A stretch of 64,000 nt of DNA, from NCBI RefSeq assembly GCF_030867145.1, contig NC_134431.1:9191089-9255088 (forward strand), written 5' to 3'. The stretch comes from Opisthocomus hoazin (lineage: Eukaryota > Chordata > Aves > Opisthocomiformes > Opisthocomidae). The notes below the pieces were generated by a model. The model saw nothing but the letters and a program-made list of their open reading frames with translations. It searched no databases and was not told the origin of the DNA. Made by a program: the position numbers and the translations under genes. Shown piece after piece: positions 11,860 through 26,800 of this stretch (position 1 is its first letter; each line of letters opens with the position of its first letter).

Positions 11860-14800
11860 GTATGTAGCTGCTTATTTTATTTAACATCTCTCTCTCTAAT
11901 CATTTGCATCTGGTCTACAAACTTGTTTTTCTGGCCAAGAAACTTTCATTTTTGACCCCAAAGAAATGAGGCTAAGATAGCTTATTGGTAGCATAGCTTA
12001 CTGTGTCCCTTTGACATCTTCATTCTGTTCAAGAATTTTTTGACATCTTCATTCTGTTAAGGAATTTTTTTCTAAATATACAGTAACAGTGATGGCTTTT
12101 GGCAGTTTTACTACATCTAATAATGAGGACGTTGCTGCTGCTTCTCCTGAAATTTGGTATTTAATAATTTTATTAAACTAAATTAGCATAGATCTTATGG
12201 GGAAAGTAGCAATTAGCTATGAGCCAATGCAGAGGTTTTATAAATGGTCTCTGTTCGTGAGGAAGCTCTGTTCGCACACACAGACAGAGCAGGAGGTCTG
12301 CTCAACCTCAGGCGTACTGCAGGATGAAACTACGGCAGTTTCAACATAAGAAACAAAGAGGAAGAATCCTTCCGGTTTGTGTCGTGGTTATATCTGACTA
12401 TGCCTTATACAAAGCAAAAATCCTTTTGAATATATGGTAAAATTCAAGCAAACTGATGCTAGCAGAATTCTGTCACCAGCTGAGAAACAGCTGTACAGTG
12501 CTGATGCAAATTTGTTTGCATTTGCAATCGGTAGAAATAGTCTGAGTGAGTCCCATACAGAGCGAATAAGATGGGGTTTGTGCTGTGGGCACCTTGGAGT
12601 CAGAATACTGCTTGGAGGTGTTTGGAGGAAAAAAAAGGTGGCACCCCTCAGCAGACTTCTATGGTCTTTTTCTTCATTTGAAAAAGGAAGAATTTGTTTC
12701 TGTGCTAGGTGAAATGAGAGAACTTTTTCTGTGCCCGATGAGTTCAGCAAGAACTTCTGGTTCCTTCACTGCTTAATGGCACTGTGGTCCTCTGCATTGC
12801 AGGAGGTGCAGCCTTTCCTGCCACCTCTCTCCTTACAATCTGAGGTTTCACTTGCTGAGAATTTTAATTTCCTTTCAAAGACAAGTAGTGGGTAGCACCT
12901 GAACTGACAGATTTTTCCTTTCAGCTTTTTTAAGTTGGTGATGAGGGTACAGAAAGTGCAAAGTTAAAAATATCCTTCTCTTAGGAAAAAAAAAAGAAGA
13001 GAGCTGCTGTTTGGGAGTCCATGGCCCTATATAAGTAGTGATAATATTTAATACACAACCAACACTTTCCACCCAGTGGATCTCAACATGTGATGCAACG
13101 AAACGACGTCCTGCACAAAGCCACCCTCCAGAAACCCTCTGCCTATCTAAACTTTTGTAAGAATATAAGCTGGCAAATCATTTTAAAACAAGTTTTCTCT
13201 TTGCTTCACTTACTGCTGTGAAACATGAAGTAGCAAATTGTCTGGCCTCAGTCAGATTCTGCACATTTATCAGTCACTAACAGCTTTGGCTGCTAGAAGC
13301 AGAGTCCTTAGGTCAGTTTTGTCTCGCATGGCCTCTCAAGTTCTTCTTCAGCCACTACGGTAGAGCAGAGTTTTTAATTACAAAAAGTTAGTATGCTGCG
13401 TTTCTCTTCTTTTGTGGTTTCTAGACATTAAGGAAGCAAAAGCTAAACAAAAATCGCTCATATATGGGACTGTCTCATTCCAGGAGGACTATGTAACTGG
13501 GTAAGAACTAGTCCAGTGAAGAGCTAAAGTTTAGCACTGTATCTCCAAATAGAAATCAAAACCTTTTGCAAAATACCTGGGCTCCATCTCCAACACAAAC
13601 ACAGGAAGCGATCCAGGTGCTATAGGACACATCCGTTCAGCAAAATATTAAGGGAGGTTGTCTCTAAGTAGTTTGGGCTACAAAGATGATAAAAAAAAAA
13701 CATTTGTGTTGCTAGTGCTAGATTGTTGCTGCATGAGAAAAGAGAAGCAATTTTTGCTGATTTCCTGGGCTAGCTTACCAGCTTTTACTAAAAAATTAAG
13801 AAACACAAAGTTGGCAGCTGAATGAATGAGTCAGTGTTGCCTTAATGGACTTACCCGAGGGTGTAAAGGGACACAGACAGCTAAAGGGGAGAACAACTTG
13901 CTGCTGGATCTGGATGGGTCAAAACTGTACAAAACATTAAAAACTTTTGAAAACAAGAAGTGTTCCAGCTAGCCAGACCAGAAACAAGCAAAGAGATAGC
14001 ATTGTGAGACAATTTTATCTTGGGCCCAGCACTGAGATAAAAACACTAAGCATTCTAAATGATGATGCGTGGCGCAGGTAGCTGGAAAGAGAAGAGCATT
14101 TTCTACTGAAAAATGCAGTTTTTCCTTTTCACACATAAGTGAAACAAACCAAAGTTTTTTTCAAACCAAAACCAAACCAACGTTGTTTGGTTTTAGCTGA
14201 GTCCTTTCAATAAAAAAAATGAGGCATGAGGGAGAATTCAAGAGAAGTAAATATTCTTTACAAAATTTCACTTTCCAAAAAAAGCCATTTCAGTTTGGAA
14301 CAATTTGCAACAACTGAGTCACAGAATCACACAGAATGACAGAATGTTCGGGGTTGGAAGGGACCTCTGTGGGTCATCTAGTCCACCCACCCTGCCGAAG
14401 CAGGGTCACCTACAGCAGGCTGCACAGGACCTTGGCCAGGCGGGTCTTGAATATCTCCAGAGAAGGAGACTCCACAACCTCCCTGGGCAGCCTGTTCCAG
14501 TGCTCCGTCACCCTCAGAGGGAAGAAGTTCTTCCTCATGTTCAGCTGGAACTTCCTCTGCTTCAGTTTGTGCCCGTTGCCTCTTGTCCTGTCGCTGGGCA
14601 CCACTGAAAAGAGTTTGGCCCTGTCCTCATGACACCCACCCTTCAGATATTTATAAGCATTTATTAGATCGTACATCTCTGTTCATTAACCACCCTACTC
14701 CTTCATTTAGGATGATAAAAAAGGTCAGGTTTGGGTATTCACGGAGTGATATTTAAGGATTATACCTCACCAAGTACTAGGTTTAAAAAAAAAATGCAGT

Positions 14801-17800
14801 GAATGATGTTCTTAAAAAATAAATTGATAAAAAACACACACAGAAGCTGATTTGGTTCTAGACCCACAAACATTACCACATACATTAGCACCATCATGTG
14901 GTATAACACTGGCCGGTACAAGAGAAAACAAGTTAAAACCGCACAGGGTTTTAAACCATTTCTGACCACCTTCTCTCAGTTGGGGCAGGGTGACGGAAGC
15001 TGTAACTGAGAAAGCAGTAGGATCGTTGCCCCATTTGAGACCCAAGCAAGAGTACTCTGACTAGATAATGCTAAACACAGCAAAACTTTCCTCTGGCACA
15101 AATCCATAGCCAAGTCCAGCCATTTTGTGGGGACAGCAGACTGAACCAGCCAGAGCACGGTTGGCCTCGGTCCTGACAGCAGAAGCAGGGGGAGAGATGG
15201 AGTAAATGTCGCCCATCCTCGGCAGAGGCGCAGATTGGACAAGGAGATCAGTTACTGTCTTGCTTTAGCACAGGGGAATGGTTTATTTTGCAGGCTGCAG
15301 TTGGCAGTGCTGTGCAGAGCAGAAGATGCTGCCAGGTTGTAAAGCCCTTTTGAAGCATTCCCAGAAAGGGCCTGATGAGGGGGAAACATTTGTCCATAGA
15401 TACAGCAAAGTTTACACAGCCCTTAGCAGCATTTGTGTGATCGTCCTTAGTCTGGTGAGGATATGATTGCACGTTGTAGCGGTTTGAAAGTCTGAGTGAG
15501 GAGCCTGAACTGGAATACTCCTTTTTTCTATCAAAAAATGATTCTGAGACTCTGCTGTTAGCCAGGGCTTTATCTGTTTTCAGGGTTTACCCAGAAAGGA
15601 TTCAGACAACTGTTTCCTGGATGCATTGTCTGGATGCATTTTTCCTGCTATGCTCAGGAGTGGGAATCTTGGACATGTGAAAAGGCGACCTACCTAGCAG
15701 ATCCATTCAGATTCACCTGCTTCAACCCATCCTTTCTTAGTGCTGCAGCCTAGTAGAGAGGCCAATTTCCCATTCAATTCACCCCAAACCTCAGGCTAGT
15801 TGTATGGAAGGAGGCTGATCACTGGTCCCCAAGGCAGGTGAAGGACTGGAGGAGCCTTAGACCTAGACTCCTACCAACCACTTTTGGTCTTTTTACAGAA
15901 AGGCATTCTGTGTCAGCAAGTTAATGCTTAAGTTGTATGACTTAGAAGCTGGACTTTTTTCCCAGCTGATTCTGAACAGAGGGGAGGTTGATGCTTTTTG
16001 AAGCACAGCTTAGTGATATGCCTGCCCCGTAGCAAAGAATCAAGGCAGCAAACCCTGGCAAGGGGAGCCAGTGTGTTGCACTTCCAGGGCATGCAGTGAT
16101 ACAAGCATTGCCCCATTCTGGAGGCTGTTAGCAACGTAACCCAGGCAAGCAAGGCCTGTTTGCTGAGCGCCACGTTAAAATCAGAAAAACATGGTTTTGC
16201 TACACTAATTCATCCACTCATGTAGTGCATGTCTGTCGACCACATCATCTCTGCTTGCAGTTGGAGCAGTACAGGCGGATTAAATCCTTACAGTCTGCAA
16301 GTATAGGCCATGCAAGGTGTTGTGTACAAAGGGCTCTGATCACACTGCAGCATATATCAGCAGATATTCACATGAAAAGAGATATTCTCACTCTCTGTTC
16401 CCCTTTTGGGAAATCGGGGAGAAAAGGAGTTGCCCAAGGCTACAGATCACAGTGAAGTTAAAATACAAACTCTGGGCTTTCCAGGGTTGTGCATTTTCTC
16501 CCAGATGCTGTTTGTTCACAGTGCAATGCTGGCTAAAGAATAGTACCTTCCACCCCCAGTCCCTCTGGATGCAATATTGTCGAGCACTCTGGAAAACAGG
16601 TATTAAGGACAGGAGGACTGCAAAGGGATGAGGAATTAACAAACAAGGGGATTAGTGTGTTTGCAAGTTACTGCCTTTTAGAGCCATCCCTGGAGGTTCT
16701 GTGTTCTGGGAACTGTTAACTCCCCGCCTAATGAGGGATGCAAGCTCAACTGATCAATGAATCCACGAGATGTTCAAAAATCTCTAATACAGTCCTGATA
16801 GGCAAATAGATAACCTGTGTGTTTGTAAGTTGTTTTCATATGTGCGCAAGACATACCTTGGGAATATTCAGAGGGAGTGGAAGTGATAATAGAAGGAGCT
16901 TCTCCATGCATCCTCAGGAACAGCTTGTATTTCACAAGGAGGCAGCAGAGGCTTTCTCCAAGCCTGCAGTGCCATTTCAAAGCTGCATTAGCTCGGGCTC
17001 CTTTAACGTGGGTACAAAGGTCTGGTCCCACCTGGAGGCAGGTTGTGTAGCACAGACTGACCTAGAGATATCACAACAGTAAAAACAGTTCAGTTCCCAG
17101 AGCTGCGAGGGTTTGCGGAAGTCTTACACGTTTGACTCCGTTACACACTGTACGTGCCACACATCATATACCTCTGAGATTCTGGAGTATCATTTTAAAA
17201 TGTCAGCAGATGTGAAAACTGGGATATGTCCCAGTTGCAGACCTCCATTTGAACAATTTGGGCCTTCTTTTTAGCAGCCCAGATATCCTGCTTTGATTCC
17301 CTGCTCACTAAGATTTCAAGGAAATTCTGCAAGAATGAAAAATTAGTCTCGTAACCAAGTAGTAAAACGTGGCCCACATTCTTGCTTTAACCAGCTTCCC
17401 TGTGTTTCACTCAGTAACACGATAGGCTCAGCCGGCGGACTATGAGGTAGCGTCTCACCAAGTGTCATGGTATTTTATTAAGTTAGAAATGTGATAGCTA
17501 CTGTTGTCACACTTCAGTGTACAGAACAATTCATTCACAAATGAGAAAAACAGATCCCTCCACAAATACCTTTCCCCTGACTTAATGCCCTGCATCATGC
17601 AACTGAAGTGGGCTGCATCAGTATTATCCCAGCATGGCTCACAACAGCTACTGGGAGAGGGGCTTAAAAAATGATGGGGGTGGAGGGGAGAGAGGTGCCA
17701 GCAGAGATCTGCTATTCAGCCACTTGACTCCAGTTACATATAGAAAGGTAACACCCCAGTGATAGGTTGATAAGAGGACTGATGAGGTGAGAACAAGATA

Positions 17801-20800
17801 AAATTGTGTGTCTTTTTGAGAATTATCTAAAATAGATGCTGCAGAAGATCTCGTGATTAGGGACTAGAGCTATCTGTGGCATTTCGCCAGTGGTAGCAAT
17901 TTGGTTACTTGTTTGGGGCTTTTTTCTTTTTTTGAAAGGGGCTAGTTTAAAACTCATATTGTGTAAGGAAGGTAAGACAAATTCTGTGGTTTACAGAATA
18001 CTGAAGTGGTGAAGAATAACCATACCTTGGTTAGCTGCAGTTCTGATTTCGGAGTCTTGTTGTACCAAGTGCTTTTACCTCTGTTGAAAAGTCAGCCAGA
18101 ACAAAAGATAGTGTTCATCAGCTTGAAGGCTTTCTGTTTTGTTCTTACCTGCAGGGGTCATGGAGAAAGGAGATTTGAAGTGGTGGGAGAAGCTTCCTGA
18201 TTTTTCTCTTTCTAATCTTAATGCTAAGACTAGGAAAGAAACTAAAGAAACAACATTTTTCAAATGTTTGAGGCAGGACCTCCACCATTCAAACAATGAA
18301 GAATTTTGGAAGATAAGATCTAGAGTACATATTTCATGCAGGCTGAGCTCCAAGTATATATTCTGGTTAAATTTCCTGTGCATAGATTTCCTCATTACTG
18401 ACACACGTTATTCCTTAGCTGTGTCTGTGGCTATGAAAGCGTGCTGCCTTCAGTGCCTCAGCCCGGCTTCCCTGCACATCAAAGGAAGCTCAGCCTCCTC
18501 AGAAGAAACTGGGAAAACATCGGCAGGACAGTCGTCTCTGGAAATTTCTTTGGGACAGATCTTCTCCCTTTGTAATTATGTGGGCATGCACCTCCTGTCC
18601 AAAGCAGTATTCTCACAGGGGGAAAGGCTGCCAAATCTCTGCCATATCATGCACACAAAGTTTAAAAAACACAGTCGTCATGGCTAAAACACAAGCATCT
18701 CTCTCCCTCCTGTCTGCATAGGAAGGAGTTTCACTTACTGTCTTATTCAAGAGCTGTTGTGCCCTTAGATAACAGCAGATCTCACACACATGCACACACA
18801 TACTGTCTATTCATATTTTGTGCAAGTACTATGTGATACTTGTTCCTAACAGTTAACTGGCTAGACCATGCCAGACAATACAAGCAATATGTAAGATTTT
18901 GTCTCCTTAGTATTACCCTTAAAGTAATTTTTCATTACATTCTTCCAAAATTTTTTTCAAAGCATTTACTCACTGCTGCATTTTATTTCATATGCTTCTC
19001 AGGACTGTGACCAGATCCACATAGATGATGTATCATCAGATGACAACGGTCAAGATCTAAGGTACAGGCTCTCTAGCTGCTGGAAGTCAGGTAGTGCTCA
19101 GATGTTTGAAAATAGCAGGAGGCTGGTCAGCGATGTAAGATAACATTCTGAGCCATGCGCCCTCTCCCTCCCTGGCTCCATGCTGTCGGTATTCATTAAT
19201 CACACAGAAGCACAGAGTCCCCTTTTTCATTAATATGCCTGTGCCTACTGTCAAGCGCTAACTGCACTGAGCTTTGAACCATTCTGGGAAATAGATGTAA
19301 AATTAGGTTGAAGTCCAGTCAGACTACCCTAGTTTCTGATACGATTTGGCCAGCCAGTTGGCACAGGTGTGGCCAAAATTTTTCAAAACCAGCTTGAAAG
19401 GTTTCCCGCTGCCCAATTTGTAACAGCGTATCTTGAGTCCTGTGAAAAGCCCTTGCCTGAGTGGTTTCCGTTGTTTAAAAAATGCTTCTCTGTGTGGGAA
19501 ATGAAGCTGAGCTGACTGAAGTGTGTTAAGAGTATATTAAGGATGTTAAACTCCCATCTGGATGCTCTAATACAGAAATAAAGTGGCATCAGGGCTTTCA
19601 GAAGGGAAACTACTGTGCAGTAAATCAGGATGTGAGTATACAAGCACTAACTACTCCCCCTATGAGGGGTCAGGAACGCTGTAAGCTGAGCTAACTTCAG
19701 GCAGCACCTGAGCAGGATAGGTCCGTGTCGCTGAGCCTTTCTGTCCCTTCCCTTGTTCTGGTTCAAGCCGAGTTTGTCCAAATCCACTGGCTCTGTGACC
19801 TGATTCAGCCAACGGTGCCCCGTGAGCTGCGGCTGCCCTCTTCCGTCGCAGCTCAGTCTGAGATCTGCTCAAACCATAAAGCCCATCTGGTGCTGGCATC
19901 CGGCAAACATTTTAAGGTGCCATGGGCTGGTACTGGCTCTCTGCATGCCTCTTCTCCCCTAAACCAAGGAACTCATCCACCTGAAAAGCAGCTTCTTTTT
20001 ATTTTTTAAAGCTGAATTATTTTTTAACTGGAACAGTTCCCTGATCTGATTCATCTCAGTGCTGAAGAAATGCTTGTGCTGGTACAAAGAAAGGGACAAT
20101 GAGGAGGGCTGAAGACAGGAACAAATGCCTGGTAGAAGGCAATTTATTGTGGTAATTACTCTAGAGTTGCTTTGAAATATTAGCTCAGTTTTTTAAAAAA
20201 CCAAACTTTACACATTGCAGTCAGTTAAGGCTCCTTTAGTTAATTTCTTTTTTTTTCCCCTTGATCTAATGTGTGTTCAGAGCCTGTTTAGCAATGTAGC
20301 CAAGCAGTCAGAAAAGTAACACCACAATTTTCTCCTTTAGGATTTGAGTATTTCTGCAGTTATCTTAGCAGCCTGGATGAGAGGCAGGTGAGGAGTTTCA
20401 GTGACCTGCAGTCAGATCTTTTGTAGTCCAGAGAACCTCAGAATTGGCAGGGGGTGCTAAGTAACCTGCGTTGTGTTTACAGTGAGAACATCTTTTAAAT
20501 CTGTGCTAGTAACTGTGCTAGAGATGAACTCCTGTTCTGTACAGCATGTCCTGCGTATATCTCTGCTGCCACTCATCTCCACATTTCTTTCAATTGTTTC
20601 CACTCCCTGCTGGCACTTTATAGACTGTAGTTACACTGACCTCTCCCCTTCCCTCCTCCCTTTCCCAGCACATACAACTTCTCTGCAGATGGCTTTCACA
20701 GTTCAGCTGCCAGTGCAAATCTGTGTCTGGGCTCGGGTGTTCATGGGGGAGTTGACTGGATGAGGAAATTAGCATTCCGCTACCGTCGGGTGAAGGAGAT

Positions 20801-23800
20801 GTACAACACCTACAAAAACAACGTAGGGGGTAAGTGTCTATGGCCAGGCAACAAGGGTGCCTTTCATCTTCCTCAGTACTCCTGACCCTGCCAGGGACAT
20901 CTATGGAGGAAGTGTAGAGAGCATCATAAGAATCCTTCACAGTGAGCTGAGCGAGTGTTTCAGCAGTCATCCTTAAATAAGGTTCTGTACAGGATACGCC
21001 CGAGATAGGCTAAAATACCTGGTTTAGTGGTTTGAGGAGGATTCAAGTCCAAGTTCAGGGCTTTATTTTGTAATTTCTTCAGGAGGAAAGCAACCTTCTC
21101 CAGTCTTCCCAAATGTTTAGTAAGTAAGCAAACAGTTCAAAACTAAATATGCTGCTTCTTTCCCCACAGAACACATGGCTGATCTCTGTCTGAAGGCATT
21201 CTTGTAACTATTTGTTTTTAACTCCCCCCAAACAATACCACCAGGTATCAGGATGCCCTGGGTTCCTTCATCTCAGCTAGTTCCAGACAGTGCTTTCCAT
21301 AGGCTGCTCTGCTTCTCTTTTAGAACATCAGTGCCAGGTCTCTGACTAGAAGGAGAAAGCAGCAAAACTCAGAGTATCACCACAATCTTTTATTTTGGTT
21401 GGAGGAATAGCCTACCCACATGTGCTAGAAATGGTGCATAGCTTCTCAGGAGAAACAAACCCATCCTGGCTTCAGATGTCTCTCAGCTCAGCCACTGCCT
21501 GTTATATGCGGTGCTCTTGTCCTCTTGCTCGCTTCCCATGCAAGCTTTATGATAACTCCAGGAAAGGTGTTTTAATGGGGTGCTGCAGCCTGCGGGTGAC
21601 TGACACTGTTCCGCTGGAGAGGAAGGAAGCTGCGCTGCAGTAGTGTAGGAGTGCGCTGCAGTCGGGCCTCGTGTACCTTGAGGCAGAGCCTTGGAGTGAC
21701 GTGGCAGTGGGCAAAGGGAAGCAGCCTGCACCAGGGCCAAGAGAAGGGCGGTGGGAGAGACAGGGTTCAGAACGCAGACAGCAGCCCTCTGCCACTCTAC
21801 ATGCAAAGTCATGCAGCTCCCTTTCTGGGCTTCTGCAAAGATGTTTTCCCTGCTTACAGGTTTAATAGGAGCTCCTAAGAGGGAAACCTGGCTGCAGTTA
21901 AGAGCAGAACTTGAAGCGTTGACTGATCTCTGGCTCACACATGCTCTGAAGGCGCTGAATTTGATACATTCCCGGTAAGAACAGCTTAAACAATTGCCTG
22001 CAGGCTTGATCCAAGATCTCCTTTGCTTCCCTCTTTTCCCCCCTTCTAAACAAATCGTGGCACATTTATAGGACTTTGCTGGCCAGACCTGGGGGAGGCC
22101 AGTCTGCACATGTTTGCCAGACTTGTATTATCAAGGGTTGGGGTGAGCTTGAGATGATGAACTGAGCAAAAGAAAAACCAGTTCTTTTCTTTGCCTTTGC
22201 CTTTGCCTTGCCTCATCTGTGGCGTGCTTTTCATGTGAGCAGATTTACAAAAGAGTAGGAAAAGGAGAAAAGGGCGCTTCTGTCTCTGAACATGCTCACT
22301 CAGCCCAGCACGGACATTACTATGTGGTGTTTAAAATCCCACCAAATGGTTCCTGGCATGTACGCAGTAAAGCTGCATCACTGCTGCTAGTTTGGCTTAT
22401 GTTTTTTTCATTCTGCTAAGCTGATAAAAAGACATTACCAGTACTCACATTATCTGCCTCTAGCTACATGATCTTCTAATGGCTTGGGAACTTCCAGTGG
22501 CCAGGAGGGTTTACTTCCTACCGTCTTTCAGTCTAGAGTAAAAGAGAGAAACACAGATTGCGACTTCTGCTAACTTTTGTTTTCTAGGCCTAACTGTGTG
22601 AATGTGTTGGTGACCACAACTCAGCTTATACCAGCTCTCGCTAAAGTGCTTCTCTATGGACTGGGCACTGTCTTCCCCATTGAAAACATTTACAGTGCAA
22701 CAAAAACAGGTAAGAGCAAACTAACTTAGGCCTCACCAAAGACAGATTGAAGTTTTGTCCCTAAGTCAGGCACATCCATCCAACCTAATTGCAACAAGTG
22801 ATGTATGAGCTTTATTTTTAGCTCTGTGTTTACACATCTCTTAATTCACATCCTGACAGCTGACACTTAAGCTAGTACAGACTGAAAAAGAAAAAAAAAA
22901 AGTCTTCCCAGGTGTCTCCGTGGGGAAGTAAGCCTGAAAAATACTCACCCTGTGGAGCATATGTTGCATGTGGGCTGTTCAACTGCAGCCAGCTAGGAGG
23001 AAGAGTCTGGCTGGACCTGTTACCTACAGAAACACTGTTTGGATCCTCTTATTCTTGCAGAGGGGTCATGTGTGCTGAATGAGCTTTATGAAGCTGTATA
23101 AACACTGGTAGGGTTGGCTTGGAGCTTTTTTTGTGTTTTGTCCTTTCTGGTATAAGTGTTTGAACCTCTGAGGTTTGTATTTTCATGTTTTTACTGCAAC
23201 CAGCATGAACAGAAGAGGGCTTTTGAAACTAAATACCATGAGTGTCACATCAGTCTACAAAATGCCAGTGTAAGCAGTGCATCAAAGTCACAAAGCTTAT
23301 GGAAAACTGGCAGCACTTGGAAGTCCTTGGTTGATAAAGAAAATGCTGGTAGCTGTCATGAGATGGAGAGCATCCATCACAGATGAAGATTCAGTTAGGT
23401 TCTAATTTCAAAAGAAAACGAGGAATGTAGCAGCAAGTTCAGCTAGGTCCTAACTCCACTTCCAGTACCTGAATGTCAGCCCCACCTGCTGTATGTGTCC
23501 AGATAAAAAAATGTGTCTTCTCTTCTGTTGCTTAGGGAAGGAGAGCTGTTTTGAAAGAATAATGCAAAGGTTTGGAAGGAAAGCCGTGTACATTGTAATA
23601 GGAGATGGTGTTGAAGAGGAACAGGGTGCAAAAAAGGTACAGTTTGTGGATACCATGTTGGATTCTTCCAGGTTTTCATTTCAATGACCCTTTCTTTACT
23701 TAAGCATTCAGTGAAGCTCCCTCCATTTGAAACAGTTTACAATTGGTCTCATTTCTTAAAATGCAAAATACTCAACAACCTTGTGAGAAATTTCCTACTG

Positions 23801-26800
23801 TAAATCACCCCCACCTTGGCAGCTAGTGCCATTTTTCAGGTAGTCGCTGTGTCACATGTTCCAGGAATCATTCTTGTTTAATAAAGATGGCTTTAAAAAC
23901 ATGAAAAGGAAAACTCCAGTGTGTGATCTCAGATGAGCAAGCAGGGTGAATTTCTGATCTACACGTTGCTTTTGTAACTTCAAATTACTGAAATTAATTT
24001 TGAATTACTTATTAGAATATACATACATGTATTTATGACTCATTGAGATCATAGGGTGTAACATCATTAGAGTGAATACCAAAGGGACTAGTACTGAGTT
24101 GCTGCTTTTATCAATGATCTATGATCAAAGTGATTAATTTCATAAGTAAAACGAAATTGGGAAGATGGACTGAAGACAAAGTAGAACAGAAACTATAAAA
24201 GCGGTATGGTCAGGAATAACAAGCCCTCGGTAATATTTCATTCTCATTGCATAGATGTGGCCCACCAACACAGGTAGCCTTAGAAGGCATTAAATGCACT
24301 AACCTGTGCGTCCAGCTGAGTCGTTAGTATCCACAGTCTACTGATTGGAAAACAAGAACTGGAGTTTTAGGGACCAGCTAAAGCGTATTTGTTCTGGGTA
24401 GGCTATAAGAGGACACAAGCTGGAACCCCAGAGCTTGGAAGAGATAAAAGCAAAATTTGAGAAGACCAAAGCTCTAAGCTTGCGTTCTGTTTACAGTGAT
24501 TGGGGAGAGGGGGGAGCGGCTGGAGATACAGCAAGGAGTACCTCTGCCATACACATGGGATGTCAGCGTAGGAGTGGTAGAAACGTGGAGAGCCACAGCC
24601 AAAGACCTGAAGGATAGCAGTCAGGTACATCAACTGAATCATACAACATGAGTATTGGACAGCCAAAGTTTTAATTTCCTAAACTTTAGAACAGAAACCT
24701 GCCTGGAATTTCCATTTATTTGGCTTTACAGGGACAGGAATACAATTTGTTAATGGCAAGCATTATTTGCAAGATGTCTTTGTGCATCCAGGGTCTTGTG
24801 CTCCTGATGAGATTGCAGAAATGCGATTGAGCTGCATTTGCTTCAGGAGCATTGCACATGAGTTGCAGGAACTGACTGCATGAGTCCCATCTAAAGCAAA
24901 CTAGTTAATTTTTAACAGGCACACACATGACTGGTGTAGCTAAGGTGATGTGCAAAATATTACATCACAGGAAGTCAGCTATACTGCTGAGCCTTGTGCT
25001 GGAGGAGCTGACATCTCACTCTGAATGGAGATCCTGCAAAGACTTTCCAAGCGAATTTGAGCTCACTGGGTGCACAAGCCCAGGAAGAAAGGGATCTCAA
25101 AAATAAGGTGGTCCGCACATGTTCTGTCCTCAGAATTTGATCTCAGGTTATCTTCAAAGCAGCAGAAACCCTCTTTCTCATACTGTATTTCCCCTGGCCA
25201 ATGGAAGCAACAATACCTGCCCCCACCTTGGAAAACTAGCTAAATCTCCAGATGGTTCTCTTGTTCATGAAGGGTTAAGGAGTTGTCGGAGAAGAGTCCA
25301 AGATGCATGACTGGGAATGAAGTGATAATAGCCTGCTGCTTTTGACAGCCCAGTGCTGTACTTCAAAGGTAGCGGGTCAGTGAACGTGACTGCATCAAAG
25401 GCTGCAAGGGCTCTCCGCTGTATGAAGAAGTGGGAAGGTTCAACAATCTTCTACAGGCAGGATTTCAAGAGCCCTCTTGCTTGTGTGTCCTGGCCTGAGC
25501 AGGTCTCCCATTAGTAGAGCACATTCTTTGCTGGGCTGTCGCCTCCTTTGATTGATGAGGATCATTAGTCAAGGCTTCTACACACCTGAGCTTTATACAA
25601 AAATAACAGGGTGGGGGGGAGGAGACAGGCCCAGAGCCTTTCACTGTTTTGCTGACAGCACTGATAATATCTCCATTTTAGTGGGTCATTTTTCTTCACC
25701 TGTCGGATGAGTGATAAATCTGTAAATGCTGAACAACAGGAATGGCTGGGAGGCTGAGTTTTCTTCTCATTTAAGAAAGAAAAATAGATCATTTAAGGGA
25801 AGGGGTCTAATAGCAACCAGGGGAGGGGGAGGGAGAAGGAAATAACTTTTCCCCTTAAAGTGAAATTGCAGAGCAATGGATTCCAGTCACTTCAGATGTC
25901 TGTGTTTGCTTGCTGTCGCTATACACACTGATAAATAGCTTGAAGGAAACATTTGTTCATCGATAGGCAACATACCAGAGGGAAGCTTGAGTTGTATTTA
26001 AACATTCGAGGTGTGTAAATAGACACTCTCTAAAACAGACATCTGGAACCACTGGAGTTCTTTACAGAGGTAGGTGCACTTGGAAAAGGAACATCTCCCT
26101 TCACCAGAATCGTCTATCTAGGAAGTATGTGTTCTCTAAAGCCTTGTCGAAGCTATTTATCCTGAAGTAGTATGTTTACAGTTGAATTATTTACAGTGAT
26201 TAAATAGAAATACAATTCGCATGCTGGGAGTAAGCTCTGTCAGTTAAGGCTTTCTATAGGTTTGTTATTGCATACATATCACTGACTATACAGAGATCAG
26301 TATTTTGGGAGGAAGCGAAAAAAATCGCAAGCCCAGATGTTATAAAATCTAAGTGCAGAAACGAGCTGTGTCTTTGATCTAAAGGAAAACTGCTTTAACT
26401 GTTTTGGAGAAGAAACAAATCCAGCTCAAACCCCAGGCTCACCAGAACATACCAAGAAAAGCTGTATTTCACATCTAAAAACAAGTTCTAATGATTTTGT
26501 GGTTATCTGTTTGCAAGTACCCACCGGGATCGTAGCTATTGCTAATGATTGCAGAACTACATTGTTACGATGATGCTTTCAGAGTACTGTTTGTACCTTT
26601 ACAATCTCCAGCTCAGGTCCGTTGTGTAACTGAACTGCACTTGTTTCACAGAACTTAAAAAAAGTTGGTATTTTGTCCTCTTTCAAATGCAAGTCTGGTT
26701 TTCCTAGAGTATACTGACAATTTGCAAGAGATGAGTCACAATATTATAAAGATGATACAGTAGGTCACAGATAGCTGACCTTTCCAGATTTTGTCCAGAT

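Larger units (their letters stand above)
11860..19002 (+). other. EYA2: EYA2 intron with one CR1 fragment
   Basis: A 7.1 kb intron between phase-0 exon ends. It contains a 29-bp tandem duplication (12011-12068), a hairpin (14168-14194), the CR1 copy at 14319-14670 and a 182-codon open stretch (18139-18687) preceded by a strong acceptor. Nothing else is recognisable. Confidence 0.85.

Noticed and set aside
14410..14676. 88-codon ORF on the - strand as a host gene
   Set aside because: It is the C-terminus of the CR1 reverse transcriptase inside the repeat.
21483..22109. 208-codon ORF on the - strand
   Set aside because: It runs antisense across an EYA2 exon and its flanking introns, where coding constraint on the + strand suppresses stops. 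No recognisable domain or splice logic.
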